NCBI RefSeq assembly: GCF_900156605.1
Contig: NZ_FTOA01000004.1
Location: 434,001-498,000 of the forward strand
Direction: 5' to 3'
DNA: 64,000 nucleotides
From: Insolitispirillum peregrinum
GTDB taxonomy: Bacteria > Pseudomonadota > Alphaproteobacteria > Rhodospirillales > Rhodospirillaceae
The notes below the pieces were generated by a model. It was not told where the DNA came from. It worked only from the letters and a program-made list of their open reading frames with translations, and made no database searches. Below are positions 10,601-18,622 of this stretch, piece by piece; the stretch's first letter is position 1, and every line of letters starts with the position of its first letter. The translations under genes were made by a program, and so were the position numbers.

Positions 10601-11136
10601 GCCCGTGGCGCGGCTCCCAGTGCCTGGGCGTAGGCGTCGTTGACAAAACGGATGGTGGTATCGGGATCAAAACGGCACACCATTTCGGTCTGCTCGTCAA
10701 AGGCCTCGCGGTACTTGTCCCGCGAATGCTTGATCTTGCAGGCCAGACACTTTTCATCGGTAATGTCTGTGGCAGTCAGGACATAAACGGACGAGTCCGG
10801 GCTTTGTTGCCACAGGGCCAGAGTCCACGACACATCAAGCACCACCGTATCGGCGCGGGTCAATGCCGCCACCCCCACCGTCGGCAAATCCATCGTCCGC
10901 GCAGCATCAAACAGGTCGAGCGGCGTCTCATCGCCATAGCGCACAAACAACAGATTGGGCCGCAAGCCTTCCAGCGCCGCATAACCGCTCAACGTCTCAA
11001 AGGCGGCGTTGCACGCCAGCAGACGCCCGTCCAGATCAAACAGGGCCGCAGGCACGGCAAGGGCATCCAGTGGCAGGGAAACGCCGGTCTGGGGCGCAGA
11101 GGCTGGCACGGGAGAGGGAGGGGGAGGCACGGACAC
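7615..11136 (-). CDS. Multi-PAS sensor histidine kinase
   Basis: A soluble 1173-residue histidine kinase with about seven PAS-type domains in series (from about residue 15 to 920), then a HisKA dimerisation domain with the phospho-acceptor in MSHELRTPLNAIIGFSEI (about H943) and a HATPase domain (INLLSNAVKF, DEGIGM, GTGLGLPISIKLMEAHGG). No transmembrane segment or signal peptide is visible, so it likely senses cytoplasmic signals such as redox state, light or small ligands; the cofactor cannot be read from sequence. I chose the GTG at 11136 because GGAAGG precedes it at good spacing; a longer frame starts at 11202. There is no receiver domain and no adjacent response regulator gene. Confidence 0.92.
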   Translation of the reverse strand: MSVPPPPSPVPASAPQTGVSLPLDALAVPAALFDLDGRLLACNAAFETLSGYAALEGLRPNLLFVRYGDETPLDLFDAARTMDLPTVGVAALTRADTVVLDVSWTLALWQQSPDSSVYVLTATDITDEKCLACKIKHSRDKYREAFDEQTEMVCRFDPDTTIRFVNDAYAQALGAAPRALIGRRLVDFLVPQDAADFIRHLGSFTPQDSIRDGEESYEVASGIRRHYWWRRRAIFDPSGRVCAFQSVGRDITRRKQNEAEAERLERLVEASPVLGLRLRYAPGWPVEYVTNNVERLLGWTTDELLKGAVSPLTLLHPADRDEVASDYRGHARTGSPFRHVLRLVTRDGDSRWFEASVLFEKDDGGRVTHLEAVLHDVSAFVAAQEKVATSEHRLLDFAAAANDWFWEIGPDFRFSWISSHEVNRNGLDMKQLLGRHCSSLFNLAEEPEVWEGHHDDLIHHRPFRDFRFCMHHPSGQKILISVSGRPVFATDGTFLGYRGSSTDVTEEQRTAMALADSNRRYRTIFDSSDVGLWDLNLVHLFDRFTLMRANGTEDLTPVVDSLFSAVRVNAINQAAWTLLALPHDLTWDWSAPILDHLRRLLRPVILALWNGEQVIRVDVTWWQGGEKRNLLVSLRAPQNPEDASQCVLSILDITERVVAERQLRDSERRFRSVFDQAVSGMALIGLDGGWLRVNPSLCRTLGRTDAVLFKSSLFDTVCATEVSAVDDWMKASLAGSDDVFHQECRFTGPVEGDIRWTHLSLVLLRDRNGWPLYFIGQVLDISTRKEAEERAFKAEAQLRDAIKAMDDGFVLYDAEDRLVAWNDRFAEIYDTIRDLLKPGVPFSVLAQASIERGQYGPPMSGNAAWLEERKALHSGGTGAGREEMLHDGRWVLIKETRTPDGGTVGVRADITRQKAREAVLRQAMEEARLADRAKSEFLANMSHELRTPLNAIIGFSEILSQEMFGPVGNPLYREYAEGIHDSGRHLLQIISDILDLSKIEAGELILEREPLDVTLVAEAALRMVRPRAEARGVHLRLDLTPPPPMLWGDELRIKQVLINLLSNAVKFTEPGKDVRIWWQSRGENGLVLVVEDEGIGMSEEEVVIARSLFGQVQSAFARQTQGTGLGLPISIKLMEAHGGRLDIESTKGVGTRIYMEFPVRMANPFRPLPRQSL

Positions 11137-11252
11137 GGATATCCCTTCCACGATCAAAGGCAGACAGTCATGCGACAAAGGCTCGCATACATATGGTGAC
11201 ATTCACAACACGGGTTGTCGTCGCCTGCTCCATCACACTACGGTCCTGTTGA

Positions 11253-12701
11253 TCATGTGGGGTCGCGCAGGGTCAGATAGAAGGTTGCCCCCTCTCCCGG
11301 TTTCCCCGTCGCGGTCAGGCTGCCGTCATGCTGCTCTGCAATGGCGCGGGCAATGGTCAGCCCCATCCCCGAACCGCTCACTTCGCTGGCGGTATGCAAA
11401 CGGTAAAAAGCCTGGAAAATTGCCTCGTCCTTGTCAGCCGGAAAGCCTTCGCCGTTGTCCTGCACGCTGATTTCCCAAGTCCCCAAACGACGGTGCGCCC
11501 GAATTTGAATGCGCAACGGGCGCCCGGGCGAACGGTACGACAGGGCATTTTTCAACAGGTGCTCGAACAGAAGGGCGATCTGGTCGCCATCGGCCTGAAC
11601 CATCGGCAGCGGCTCGCACAGAATTTCGGCCCCGCTTTTGTCGATCATCGGCTTCAGCTTGGCCAGCACGCCATCGACCACCATCAGCAGATCGACCGAG
11701 GTCAGTGTCAAGGTCTGTGACCGGACTTCAAATGCCTGCAACACGCTGTCAAGGTGGCCATTGAGGGTGGCGGCCCCGTCACGGATAAAGCCGGCATACT
11801 CCTGCACATCCCGCACCACCGTTTCCGGCGCGGAGCCGGGACCATTCCCGCCGCCCAGCCCCCCCCCCAGCAAGGACTGCACCGAGCGTTCCAGCAACTG
11901 GGCATAGCTGCCCATCTGCCGTACCGGCTGCCGCAGGTCATGGGCAGCCGCAAAGGCAAATCGCTGGATTTCCATCTCGGAGCGGGTCAGTTCGCTGACC
12001 ATCCGCTTCAGATGCTCTTCATTGTCCTTGATCAGTGACAGATCGGTGACCGCACCAGCCAGCACCACCCCCCCCTGTGGCGAGGAGCTGAACATCACTC
12101 CCCCGGTCACATGCAGCCACAGCCAGCGGCCATCCTTGTGGGAAAAGCGCATTTCCAGCTCGAAATGGCTCTGACGTCCGGCGACGGTTTCCAGCACGGC
12201 CACTTCATAGCGGGGCACATCGTGGGAATGGATCAGGCGCTTCCATTGTGCGTGCGGCAGGGGCACCAGCACCGGATAGCCGGTCAGGTCCTGCCAGCGA
12301 CCACTGAACAGGATATCGCCGGTCCCGGTGTCATACTCCCACACCCCGTCATTGACGCTTTCCAGCAACGAACTCAACCGGCGGGCCGCCGCCAGTTCAT
12401 TCTGCCGGGTGACGGCCATGCGGGCAAAGATCACCCATGCCAGCAGAAAGATCAGGGCGCTCGACAACAGGACAAAGATCAGTCCCTTGATGGTCTGGAC
12501 CGTACTGCGCAATGCCGGGTCGTTGATCAGGTCCACCGCCCGGTCAGACAGTAAAATCCACAGGACCGACAGCAGGAAATAACTGCCCGCCAGCCCGATG
12601 GCGACCATCACCGGCGACGCTCCGCGCCGGGTGGACGCATGCGCGCGAGACCAGGAAAGACCGGTCTCTGCGTCCTTCACGCCTTTCAGCATATCCGCCA
12701 C
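11253..12701 (-). CDS. Membrane-bound PAS sensor histidine kinase
   Basis: A 482-residue kinase starting at GTG 12701 (AAGGA about 10 bases upstream). Two transmembrane helices (about 31-50 and 73-95) enclose only a short loop, so it has little periplasmic sensing surface. One PAS domain follows (about 108-225; WEYDTGTGDILFSGRW). The kinase core has H254 in AAAHDLRQPVRQ, a variant typical of bacteriophytochrome-type and related kinases, and a HATPase domain (DNGEGFPADKDEAIFQAFYR, GSGMGLTIARAIAEQH). It lacks a receiver. It lies between two other sensor kinases on the same strand, separated by more than 100 bases on either side, so independent transcription is possible. Confidence 0.92.
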   Translation of the reverse strand: MADMLKGVKDAETGLSWSRAHASTRRGASPVMVAIGLAGSYFLLSVLWILLSDRAVDLINDPALRSTVQTIKGLIFVLLSSALIFLLAWVIFARMAVTRQNELAAARRLSSLLESVNDGVWEYDTGTGDILFSGRWQDLTGYPVLVPLPHAQWKRLIHSHDVPRYEVAVLETVAGRQSHFELEMRFSHKDGRWLWLHVTGGVMFSSSPQGGVVLAGAVTDLSLIKDNEEHLKRMVSELTRSEMEIQRFAFAAAHDLRQPVRQMGSYAQLLERSVQSLLGGGLGGGNGPGSAPETVVRDVQEYAGFIRDGAATLNGHLDSVLQAFEVRSQTLTLTSVDLLMVVDGVLAKLKPMIDKSGAEILCEPLPMVQADGDQIALLFEHLLKNALSYRSPGRPLRIQIRAHRRLGTWEISVQDNGEGFPADKDEAIFQAFYRLHTASEVSGSGMGLTIARAIAEQHDGSLTATGKPGEGATFYLTLRDPT

Positions 12702-12869
12702 GAACGCTCAATCCTTGCTCAGAAGGCAGCCGGGGTAAACTACACCACACCTTTGCCCCACAAGACACTGTTAAAATGCAAGGAACAGTCCCCCAGAGCC
12801 AGACGCCGACTGTTTCATGGCAGATGCTTTCCGGCGCTTTCCGGAAGAATGGCCCGAAGAATGGCCCCC

Positions 12870-15800
12870 TCAGGACAACGGAGCATACCGCCGGACCAGA
12901 TCAGCCAGCTCGGCGAGGCTGATCGGCTTTTTGATCACCGCCACCGTTACCTCCTGCAAGGCTGCGGCGGCCGTTTCCAGATGCCCCAGATGACCGGTCG
13001 CCACGATGACCGGCAAGTCGGGGACATGCTGATGAACCCGGGCGATCAATTCGTCTCCCCCACAGCGGGGCATGCGCAAATCGGTGATGATCAGATCGGG
13101 AGGATCATCCAGAAACAGCCCATAGGCCTGTTCCCCATCCTCGGCGGTGCTGACCCGATAGCCGAGACGGAGCAGATGGTCACGCACCAGCGAGGCCGCA
13201 TAGGGTTCATCATCCACCACCATCACATGCGGGATCAGGGCGGAATAGTCCTCATCATCTTCGTGCTGACCACAGCCCCTCCCATCGGCCCGCTCCTCTG
13301 CCGTGCCGGTCGCCGCCCACCCCGGCGGGTGTCCATCCGGCAGGGGCGTCGGCAGGTCGGTGCCCGCAGGCAGCGCAAAACTGCGCGCCCCGACCTCTGG
13401 CGTGCCGGAAGGGCTGTCGGCGCTCAAGGGCAACCGGATGGTAAAGCAGGCCCCGCCCTCGCGGTTGGCGGCATCAATGGTTCCGCCCATCGCCGTAATC
13501 AGGCTGAAGCTGACCGACAGCCCCAGACCGGTCCCGGTGCCGACCTCCTTGGTGGTGTAAAACGGCTCGAAGATGCGATCAAGATGCTCGGGCGCGATGC
13601 CGCCGCCACTGTCCTGCACGGCAATCACCAGCCATTGCACCGGACTGGCGGCCTCGCTGCCATCCAGCCCGCCACTGTCCTGCCCCTCGCCATCGCATGA
13701 CAGGGTCATGGTGATGGTCGCCCGCCAGTTCTGATCCTCCCCGACCTCGCCATAGCGGTGATGCTGGTCATCGGCCCGCAAGCGGGATCGCAGGGCATGA
13801 CGGGCATTGGTCAGCAGGTTCAACAACACCTGTTCCAGATGAACCGTGCGCCCGCGCACCAGCAACACCTGATCGTCTGCCGTCTGGTCCACCACCTCCA
13901 GCTGGATGTCTTCGGCGCGCAATTGACTTTCCAGCATCGAAACCGATTGCTCGATTGCCTGCAGCGGGTCGAACAGTTCGACCTCATCGCTTTGCTTGCG
14001 CGAGAAGATGCGCATGTGGTCGATGATTTCGCCCATCCGGGCCGCCTGCCCCGAGATGATTTCCAGCGCCGCCCGGCCCGCCGGGTCCACATGCGACCCG
14101 TCCGGGCGATCCAGCATCGCCCCTTCCGCTGCCATGCGGATGACGTTCATCGGCTGGCTCAGTTCATGCGCCATGCCCGCCGCCATTTCCCCCAGAGTGG
14201 CCAGCTTGGCGGTCTGGATCAGTTGCCCCTGCACCACCTTGCTCTGGGTGATGTCGCGCAGGATGGTCTGGACCGCTGGCCGTCCGCCAAAGGCAATCGG
14301 TGACGATGAGACCTCGGCATCAAAGGATGACCCGTCCAGCCGTTGCAGCCGGACATCCAGTCGCTGATAGCTGATCGCCCCGTCCGCCGCCGCTTCACGC
14401 GGCTGGGGCAGGAACAGGGCGGTCAGATTCGGCAGCCGGTCCCCCGGCGGGCGATCCGGGTCGGGAACCACAAAGGCACTGATCGGATGCCCGACCAGTG
14501 CCGTGGCCTGATCGGCATGGGCCATCACCGTCGCCTGCTGGTTGGCAAACACGATGATGCCGTCCACATGAACCAGAATCGCATCCAGACTCATCTCTGC
14601 CACCGACCGATAGCGTTCCTCGCTTTCGGCCAGCGCCTGTTCGGCCTGTTTGCGGGCGGTGATGTTTTGCACCACCGCCACGAACACCGGCGGCTTTTCT
14701 TCTTCCATGTACTGGATGCGGGCTTCGACCGGATAGCACGAGCCGTCCTTGCGCTGGAACACCGACTCATAGACCGCCACTTCGGCAGGGTACAGGCGCA
14801 ACCGTCCCAGCCTGTTTTCCAGACTGGTGCGTGTTTCGGTCGACAGGATATCCAGCGCGGTCATCTCGGCCAGCTCGTCCATCGCATAGCCCAGATTGTG
14901 CCGGGCTCCGCGGTTGGCCTGCAGGATGCGCAAGGCTCCGTCTTCGAACACCAGCACGTCGTTGGCCGACTGTTCGAGGATGCGGCCCAGATGCAGGATG
15001 GTCTGTTCGGCTTCGTACTGTACGGTAATGTCGGCACCCGTACCCCGGAAACCCTGAAAACGGGCCCGTTCATCAAAGATCGGCGTCCCGTTCAGCGAGA
15101 CCACCCGCCGTTTGTTGTTCGGCAGCCGAAAGGTATAGGTGAAATCACGGAACGGCTTCATGCCGGAAATCAGCGCGCGATGGTGCTGCCACTTTTCATC
15201 ATCGGCAGGCAGGTCCGACATGTCCCAGCGGAATCGCCCGATCACCAGCGAGCGGTCGATGCCCATGATGCGGGTGAAGCCCTCGGAAATATAGGTAACC
15301 CGTGCGTTTTCGTCGCATTCCCACAGCCAGTCAGAGGCGGATTCGGCAAATTCGCGAAACCGGGCCTCGCTCTGTTTCAGGCGCAGCGTGCGTTCGGCAA
15401 TGGTGTTTTCCATTGCGTCCTGCACCCGGCCGAGATGGGCCTCGCTTTCCTGCAAGGTCGCCATGGTCACCACACTGCGCCGCTGGCAGTCGACGGCAAA
15501 CCGCCCCAGACGATGCAGCAGGAACAGCAGTCCGCCATAGAGCCCCAGCAACCCGGCTGCCGTCAGCAGGTACAGGCGCGGCATTTCGGCCTCCAGCTGC
15601 TCCATCGGGGCCTGCAGATCGACATACAGTTCCAGATCCGCCACGCTTTCCTCCCCCTCGGGCATGGCCAGCGGGGTGAAAACACGATAGGCGGCAGTGC
15701 TGCTCAGCGTCCGCCCGGCCAGCACAAAGGTCTTGCGCGCGCTGAAGCCGGGCTGCCCGGTGGTGCGGATACCCTCTGTCAGTTGCTGGGGAGGGGGGGA

Positions 15801-16256
15801 CAGCGCAGACGGCGGTTTGGTGATCATCACCCCCTCGGTGATGGCGGTCAAACTGTCGTCGGTGGAAAAAATGATCTTTCCGTGGGGATCATACAGGGAA
15901 AGCTGCAACAGCGGCGTTGCTTCGGAGACCAGCCGCAAGCGGGCCTCCAGCCGACGCTGGACCTCCAGCGGCAGCACCGGGGTTTCGCTCAGCAGGCGCG
16001 GCAGGGTGACCTCCGCCGAGGTCAGCGAGCTTTCAACCGGCCAGGAGGCCAGCGACGCTGCCAGCGTCTCCGCCAGCCGCTGCGCCTGATCGGTCACCCG
16101 GTCGAGATTGGCGCGATACTGCATCCAGCTCAGCCCGCCACCACACAGGATGATCAGCAGCACCCCCAGAATCGCCAGCGGGCGAAAGGGGCGCACCACC
16201 AGACTGTCGGCGGCCACCGGCAGTGTTTCGGGCGGTGGGGTGGAAGAGGAAACCAT
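12870..16256 (-). CDS. Hybrid sensor histidine kinase with C-terminal receiver
   Basis: An 1128-residue hybrid kinase. TM1 is about 29-47, followed by a periplasmic domain of about 180 residues (GKIIFSTDDSLTAI looks like a Cache-type strand pair), TM2 about 230-250, and a coiled linker. Three PAS domains (about 300-670) follow, then HisKA (AAGMAHELSQPMNVIRMA), HATPase (QDSGGGIAPEHLDRIFEPFY, GTGLGLSVSFSLITAMGG) and a receiver at about 1010-1128 with VVDDEP, phospho-acceptor D1059 in ITDLRMP, and K of VIKKP. The HisKA/HATPase subtype resembles DctB/NtrB-like kinases with long inserts. The linker between HATPase and receiver is rich in Gly, Pro and Asp. The output partner is unknown. Confidence 0.93.
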   Translation of the reverse strand: MVSSSTPPPETLPVAADSLVVRPFRPLAILGVLLIILCGGGLSWMQYRANLDRVTDQAQRLAETLAASLASWPVESSLTSAEVTLPRLLSETPVLPLEVQRRLEARLRLVSEATPLLQLSLYDPHGKIIFSTDDSLTAITEGVMITKPPSALSPPPQQLTEGIRTTGQPGFSARKTFVLAGRTLSSTAAYRVFTPLAMPEGEESVADLELYVDLQAPMEQLEAEMPRLYLLTAAGLLGLYGGLLFLLHRLGRFAVDCQRRSVVTMATLQESEAHLGRVQDAMENTIAERTLRLKQSEARFREFAESASDWLWECDENARVTYISEGFTRIMGIDRSLVIGRFRWDMSDLPADDEKWQHHRALISGMKPFRDFTYTFRLPNNKRRVVSLNGTPIFDERARFQGFRGTGADITVQYEAEQTILHLGRILEQSANDVLVFEDGALRILQANRGARHNLGYAMDELAEMTALDILSTETRTSLENRLGRLRLYPAEVAVYESVFQRKDGSCYPVEARIQYMEEEKPPVFVAVVQNITARKQAEQALAESEERYRSVAEMSLDAILVHVDGIIVFANQQATVMAHADQATALVGHPISAFVVPDPDRPPGDRLPNLTALFLPQPREAAADGAISYQRLDVRLQRLDGSSFDAEVSSSPIAFGGRPAVQTILRDITQSKVVQGQLIQTAKLATLGEMAAGMAHELSQPMNVIRMAAEGAMLDRPDGSHVDPAGRAALEIISGQAARMGEIIDHMRIFSRKQSDEVELFDPLQAIEQSVSMLESQLRAEDIQLEVVDQTADDQVLLVRGRTVHLEQVLLNLLTNARHALRSRLRADDQHHRYGEVGEDQNWRATITMTLSCDGEGQDSGGLDGSEAASPVQWLVIAVQDSGGGIAPEHLDRIFEPFYTTKEVGTGTGLGLSVSFSLITAMGGTIDAANREGGACFTIRLPLSADSPSGTPEVGARSFALPAGTDLPTPLPDGHPPGWAATGTAEERADGRGCGQHEDDEDYSALIPHVMVVDDEPYAASLVRDHLLRLGYRVSTAEDGEQAYGLFLDDPPDLIITDLRMPRCGGDELIARVHQHVPDLPVIVATGHLGHLETAAAALQEVTVAVIKKPISLAELADLVRRYAPLS

Positions 16257-16274
16257 CGCGAATGCTCATCCACA

Positions 16275-16376
16275 GGAAAGCCCCTTCCGGGACTGGGACA
16301 GAAAAGCCCCTCCCGGGGCTGGGACAGAAAAGCCCCTCCCGGGGCTGGGACAGAAAAGCCCCTCCCGGGGCTGGGA
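16275..16376. repeat. 26-bp tandem repeat, four units, each a GC hairpin
   Basis: Four head-to-tail units of 26 bp start at 16275, 16301, 16327 and 16353 (last unit 24 bp). The unit is GAAAAGCCCCTCCCGGGGCT followed by GGGACA; each contains the hairpin AGCCCC-TCCC-GGGGCT. Units two to four are identical, and the first has three changes that weaken its stem. The array begins 19 bases from the start codon of the hybrid kinase, so it lies in that gene's 5' leader or promoter. Confidence 0.93.
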
Positions 16377-16415
16377 ACGGTCTTTCAGAATGCCTGCAAC
16401 CGGGCCAACTTCCCA

Positions 16416-16457
16416 AGAAAAAAGGACCACCCTTCAGTGCGAAGGGCAGTCCTTTTC
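16416..16457 (-). terminator. Intrinsic terminator of ppa
   Basis: On the minus strand: AAAAGGACTGCCCTTC, short loop, GAAGGGTGGTCCTTTTTT. The stem carries a small internal mismatch and ends in six T residues. It sits about 25 bases after the ppa stop codon. Confidence 0.85.
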
Positions 16458-16480
16458 CAGTCAATCAGCAGAACGCCGTC

Positions 16481-17014
16481 TTACTTCGCCGCGTTGGCGC
16501 GTTCGATGGCTTCGACGATGATCGCTTCGGCCTTGGCGGCATCGCCCCAGCCGGTGACCTTCACCCACTTGCCGGCTTCCAGATCCTTGTAGTGAGCAAA
16601 GAAATGCTCGATCTGCTTCAGCAGGGTTTCACGCACATCGGTGTAGTTGGTGATGTTGTCGTGGTACGGGTGCAGCTTGCTGTGCGGCACGGCGAGGATC
16701 TTTTCGTCGATGCCCGACTCGTCTTCCATGAACAGCACGCCGATCGGGCGCACGCGCATCACCGAGCCAACGGCCACCGGCATGTTGCCCAGAACCATCA
16801 CATCAGCCGGATCACCGTCGCCAGACAGGGTGTGCGGGATGAAGCCGTAGTTGCACGGATAGTGCATGGCGGTGTGCAGGAAACGGTCGACGTACATGGC
16901 GCCGGACTCTTTGCACACTTCGTACTTCACCGGCTCGCTGCGCAGCGGGATCTCGATGATGACGTTGACGTCATGCGGAGCATCTTTGCCCACCGGAATC
17001 TTGCTGATGTCCAT
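16481..17014 (-). CDS. ppa: Inorganic pyrophosphatase (family I)
   Basis: Hydrolyses pyrophosphate to two phosphates in the cytoplasm, pulling biosynthetic reactions forward. The 177-residue length equals the usual family I bacterial enzyme (175-178). The metal-binding signature is GDGDPADVMVLG, with D66, D68 and D71 corresponding to the E. coli D65, D67 and D70 ligands. Conserved YPCNYGFIPHTL precedes it, and MRVRPIGVLFMEDESGIDEK follows. It is a single-gene unit with its own terminator at 16416-16457, divided from the LpoA-like gene by another terminator. Confidence 0.98.
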   Translation of the reverse strand: MDISKIPVGKDAPHDVNVIIEIPLRSEPVKYEVCKESGAMYVDRFLHTAMHYPCNYGFIPHTLSGDGDPADVMVLGNMPVAVGSVMRVRPIGVLFMEDESGIDEKILAVPHSKLHPYHDNITNYTDVRETLLKQIEHFFAHYKDLEAGKWVKVTGWGDAAKAEAIIVEAIERANAAK

Positions 17015-17217
17015 TTAAACAACCTCGTCCTTGAGATAGCGCCGCCCTCCCTATCGCCCGGAACCTCTGTGTTCCCGACAAGCGGCAGCAAAATGCGGGG
17101 TATCCTAGCGACGACTGCAACGGAATGCATCCGGGAAATGCGCTTTCCCCCACCAGAAAAGCGACAATCGGCCCTCATCAGGAACAGCCAACCCGTTCAG
17201 GTAGGCAACCCCCGGAC

Positions 17218-17242
17218 AAAAGGCGCACAAAGAGCGCCTTTT
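17218..17242 (-). terminator. Intrinsic terminator of the LpoA-like gene
   Basis: Perfect 9-bp inverted repeat AAAAGGCGC-N7-GCGCCTTTT about 65 bases after the stop codon at 17309. The stem itself ends in TTTT on either strand, so it can act in both directions. Confidence 0.8.
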
Positions 17243-17308
17243 CCCTGCCTGCACTCCCCACCGAAACGGGTGGGAAGAGAGGCCGAATCGCCATCATCCG
17301 GCCCCGAC

Positions 17309-18622
17309 TCAGTTGACCGCCGGGACAAAGGTCGAAGACGCCGCCCCGATCTGGCGCGGGCCGCCCTGCTGGATTTCCATCACCGCCAGCCCGCGTTCGG
17401 ACAGGCCGTTGGGCAGGAAACGGAACACCCCGTCAATCCCGGCAAAACCGTTCGGATTGCTGAGCACCTGATTGGTGTAGACTTTAGCCCCCGGCTGGCT
17501 CGGCTGACGGGCCAGAACGGCGGCCAGTGCCGCCGCATCATAGCCGAGGCTGGCAATGGTCGGCGCCGACTGGCCATAAAGCGACTGATAGCGGGCCGAG
17601 AAGCCCTGATGGGTTCCCGGCGACGGCGCCGGATACCATGCCCCGATCATCGCCGGGTCCTGCGTCACCTGTGGGTCATCCCACAGCATCGGCCCGACCA
17701 GCTTGACCCGCGCCCCGTTCAGGCCCTGATAGTTCAGCAGGGCCACCACGTCCTTCAGCTTGGCCCCGCTGTCGGGCACCATCAGCACGGTAAACGGCGT
17801 CTGCGAGCCGTTGCGCGCCGCCACCAGCCGCTGGACGGCCTCGCTCAACTGGGTCTGATCGGTCGGCGAATAGACCTCGCGCGCCACCAGTTGCGCGCTG
17901 TTCGGCTTTGTCCCGGCCTGCGCATTGACCGCCTCGATATAGGCGTTGCCCATCAGGCGGCCAAACGGGGTATCCGGGGTCAGCAGGGCAAAACGGGTCA
18001 GGTTGTGTTCCATCGCCGCCTCGACCATCCGCCGCGCCTGTTCGCGCAGCAAAAAGCCGATCACGTACACCCCCGGAGCCGCCACCGACGGATCGGTGGA
18101 GAAGGTGATCATCGGCACCTGCGCCTGCAGCGTCTGGGGCCGGATGGCACTGACATCGGGGGCAAACAACGGCCCCAGAATCAGTTCGGCCCCCTGCGCC
18201 AGTGCCTGCCCGACGGCCTGCTGGGCACCGTCCGGGGTGCCCTGGGTATCAAAGGGCAGCAGCGAGAACTGTTCGTTGGCCAGATCAAACACCGCCATCT
18301 GCGCCGCATTCAGCAGCGCCTGCCCGGTCGAGGCCGACGGACCGGACAGCGGCAGCAGCATCGCCACCCGCACCGGCCGGTTCTGCACCACCGGCTGGGC
18401 TGGCGCGGCCTGCTGTTTCGGGGCCGGGGCCTGCTGGGTCGTTGCTGGGGGCTTTGCGGTTGGCGGCGGGGATGATACCTGTGTGGTCTGGCAGGCGCTC
18501 AACAGGGCGGCTGCAACCACAATCGACAGCCCCCCCAGTCGCCAGCCCTTTGAACGCGTGGCCTGACGGCGCGGGGGCTGGTCGTGATGACAACCAGGGA
18601 ACCCGCTCCGTGATGCCTTCAT
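17309..18622 (-). CDS. Penicillin-binding protein activator, LpoA-like periplasmic lipoprotein
   Basis: A 437-residue lipoprotein. The start is the ATG at 18622; a basic N-region is followed by GGLSIVVAAALLSAC with lipidation cysteine C44, then a Pro/Ala/Gln-rich tether. The mature domain is a type I periplasmic-binding-protein fold (RVAMLLPLSGPSASTGQALL; LILGPLFAPDVSAI; FALLTPDTPFGRLM), as in the C-terminal half of LpoA and in alphaproteobacterial penicillin-binding-protein activators. By family knowledge it would support peptidoglycan synthases; ligand binding is not established. The divergent rsmI neighbour is typical for this family. Its start codon overlaps the first possible rsmI start by 10 bases. 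Confidence 0.88.
   Translation of the reverse strand: MKASRSGFPGCHHDQPPRRQATRSKGWRLGGLSIVVAAALLSACQTTQVSSPPPTAKPPATTQQAPAPKQQAAPAQPVVQNRPVRVAMLLPLSGPSASTGQALLNAAQMAVFDLANEQFSLLPFDTQGTPDGAQQAVGQALAQGAELILGPLFAPDVSAIRPQTLQAQVPMITFSTDPSVAAPGVYVIGFLLREQARRMVEAAMEHNLTRFALLTPDTPFGRLMGNAYIEAVNAQAGTKPNSAQLVAREVYSPTDQTQLSEAVQRLVAARNGSQTPFTVLMVPDSGAKLKDVVALLNYQGLNGARVKLVGPMLWDDPQVTQDPAMIGAWYPAPSPGTHQGFSARYQSLYGQSAPTIASLGYDAAALAAVLARQPSQPGAKVYTNQVLSNPNGFAGIDGVFRFLPNGLSERGLAVMEIQQGGPRQIGAASSTFVPAVN

Noticed and set aside
14343-18475. Very long plus-strand open frames (14343-16592 and 16223-18475, about 750 codons each)
   Set aside because: They lie antisense to the hybrid kinase, ppa and the LpoA-like gene, have Gln/Arg/His-rich products without family resemblance, and cross the 26-bp tandem repeat and terminators. 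High GC keeps antisense frames open.
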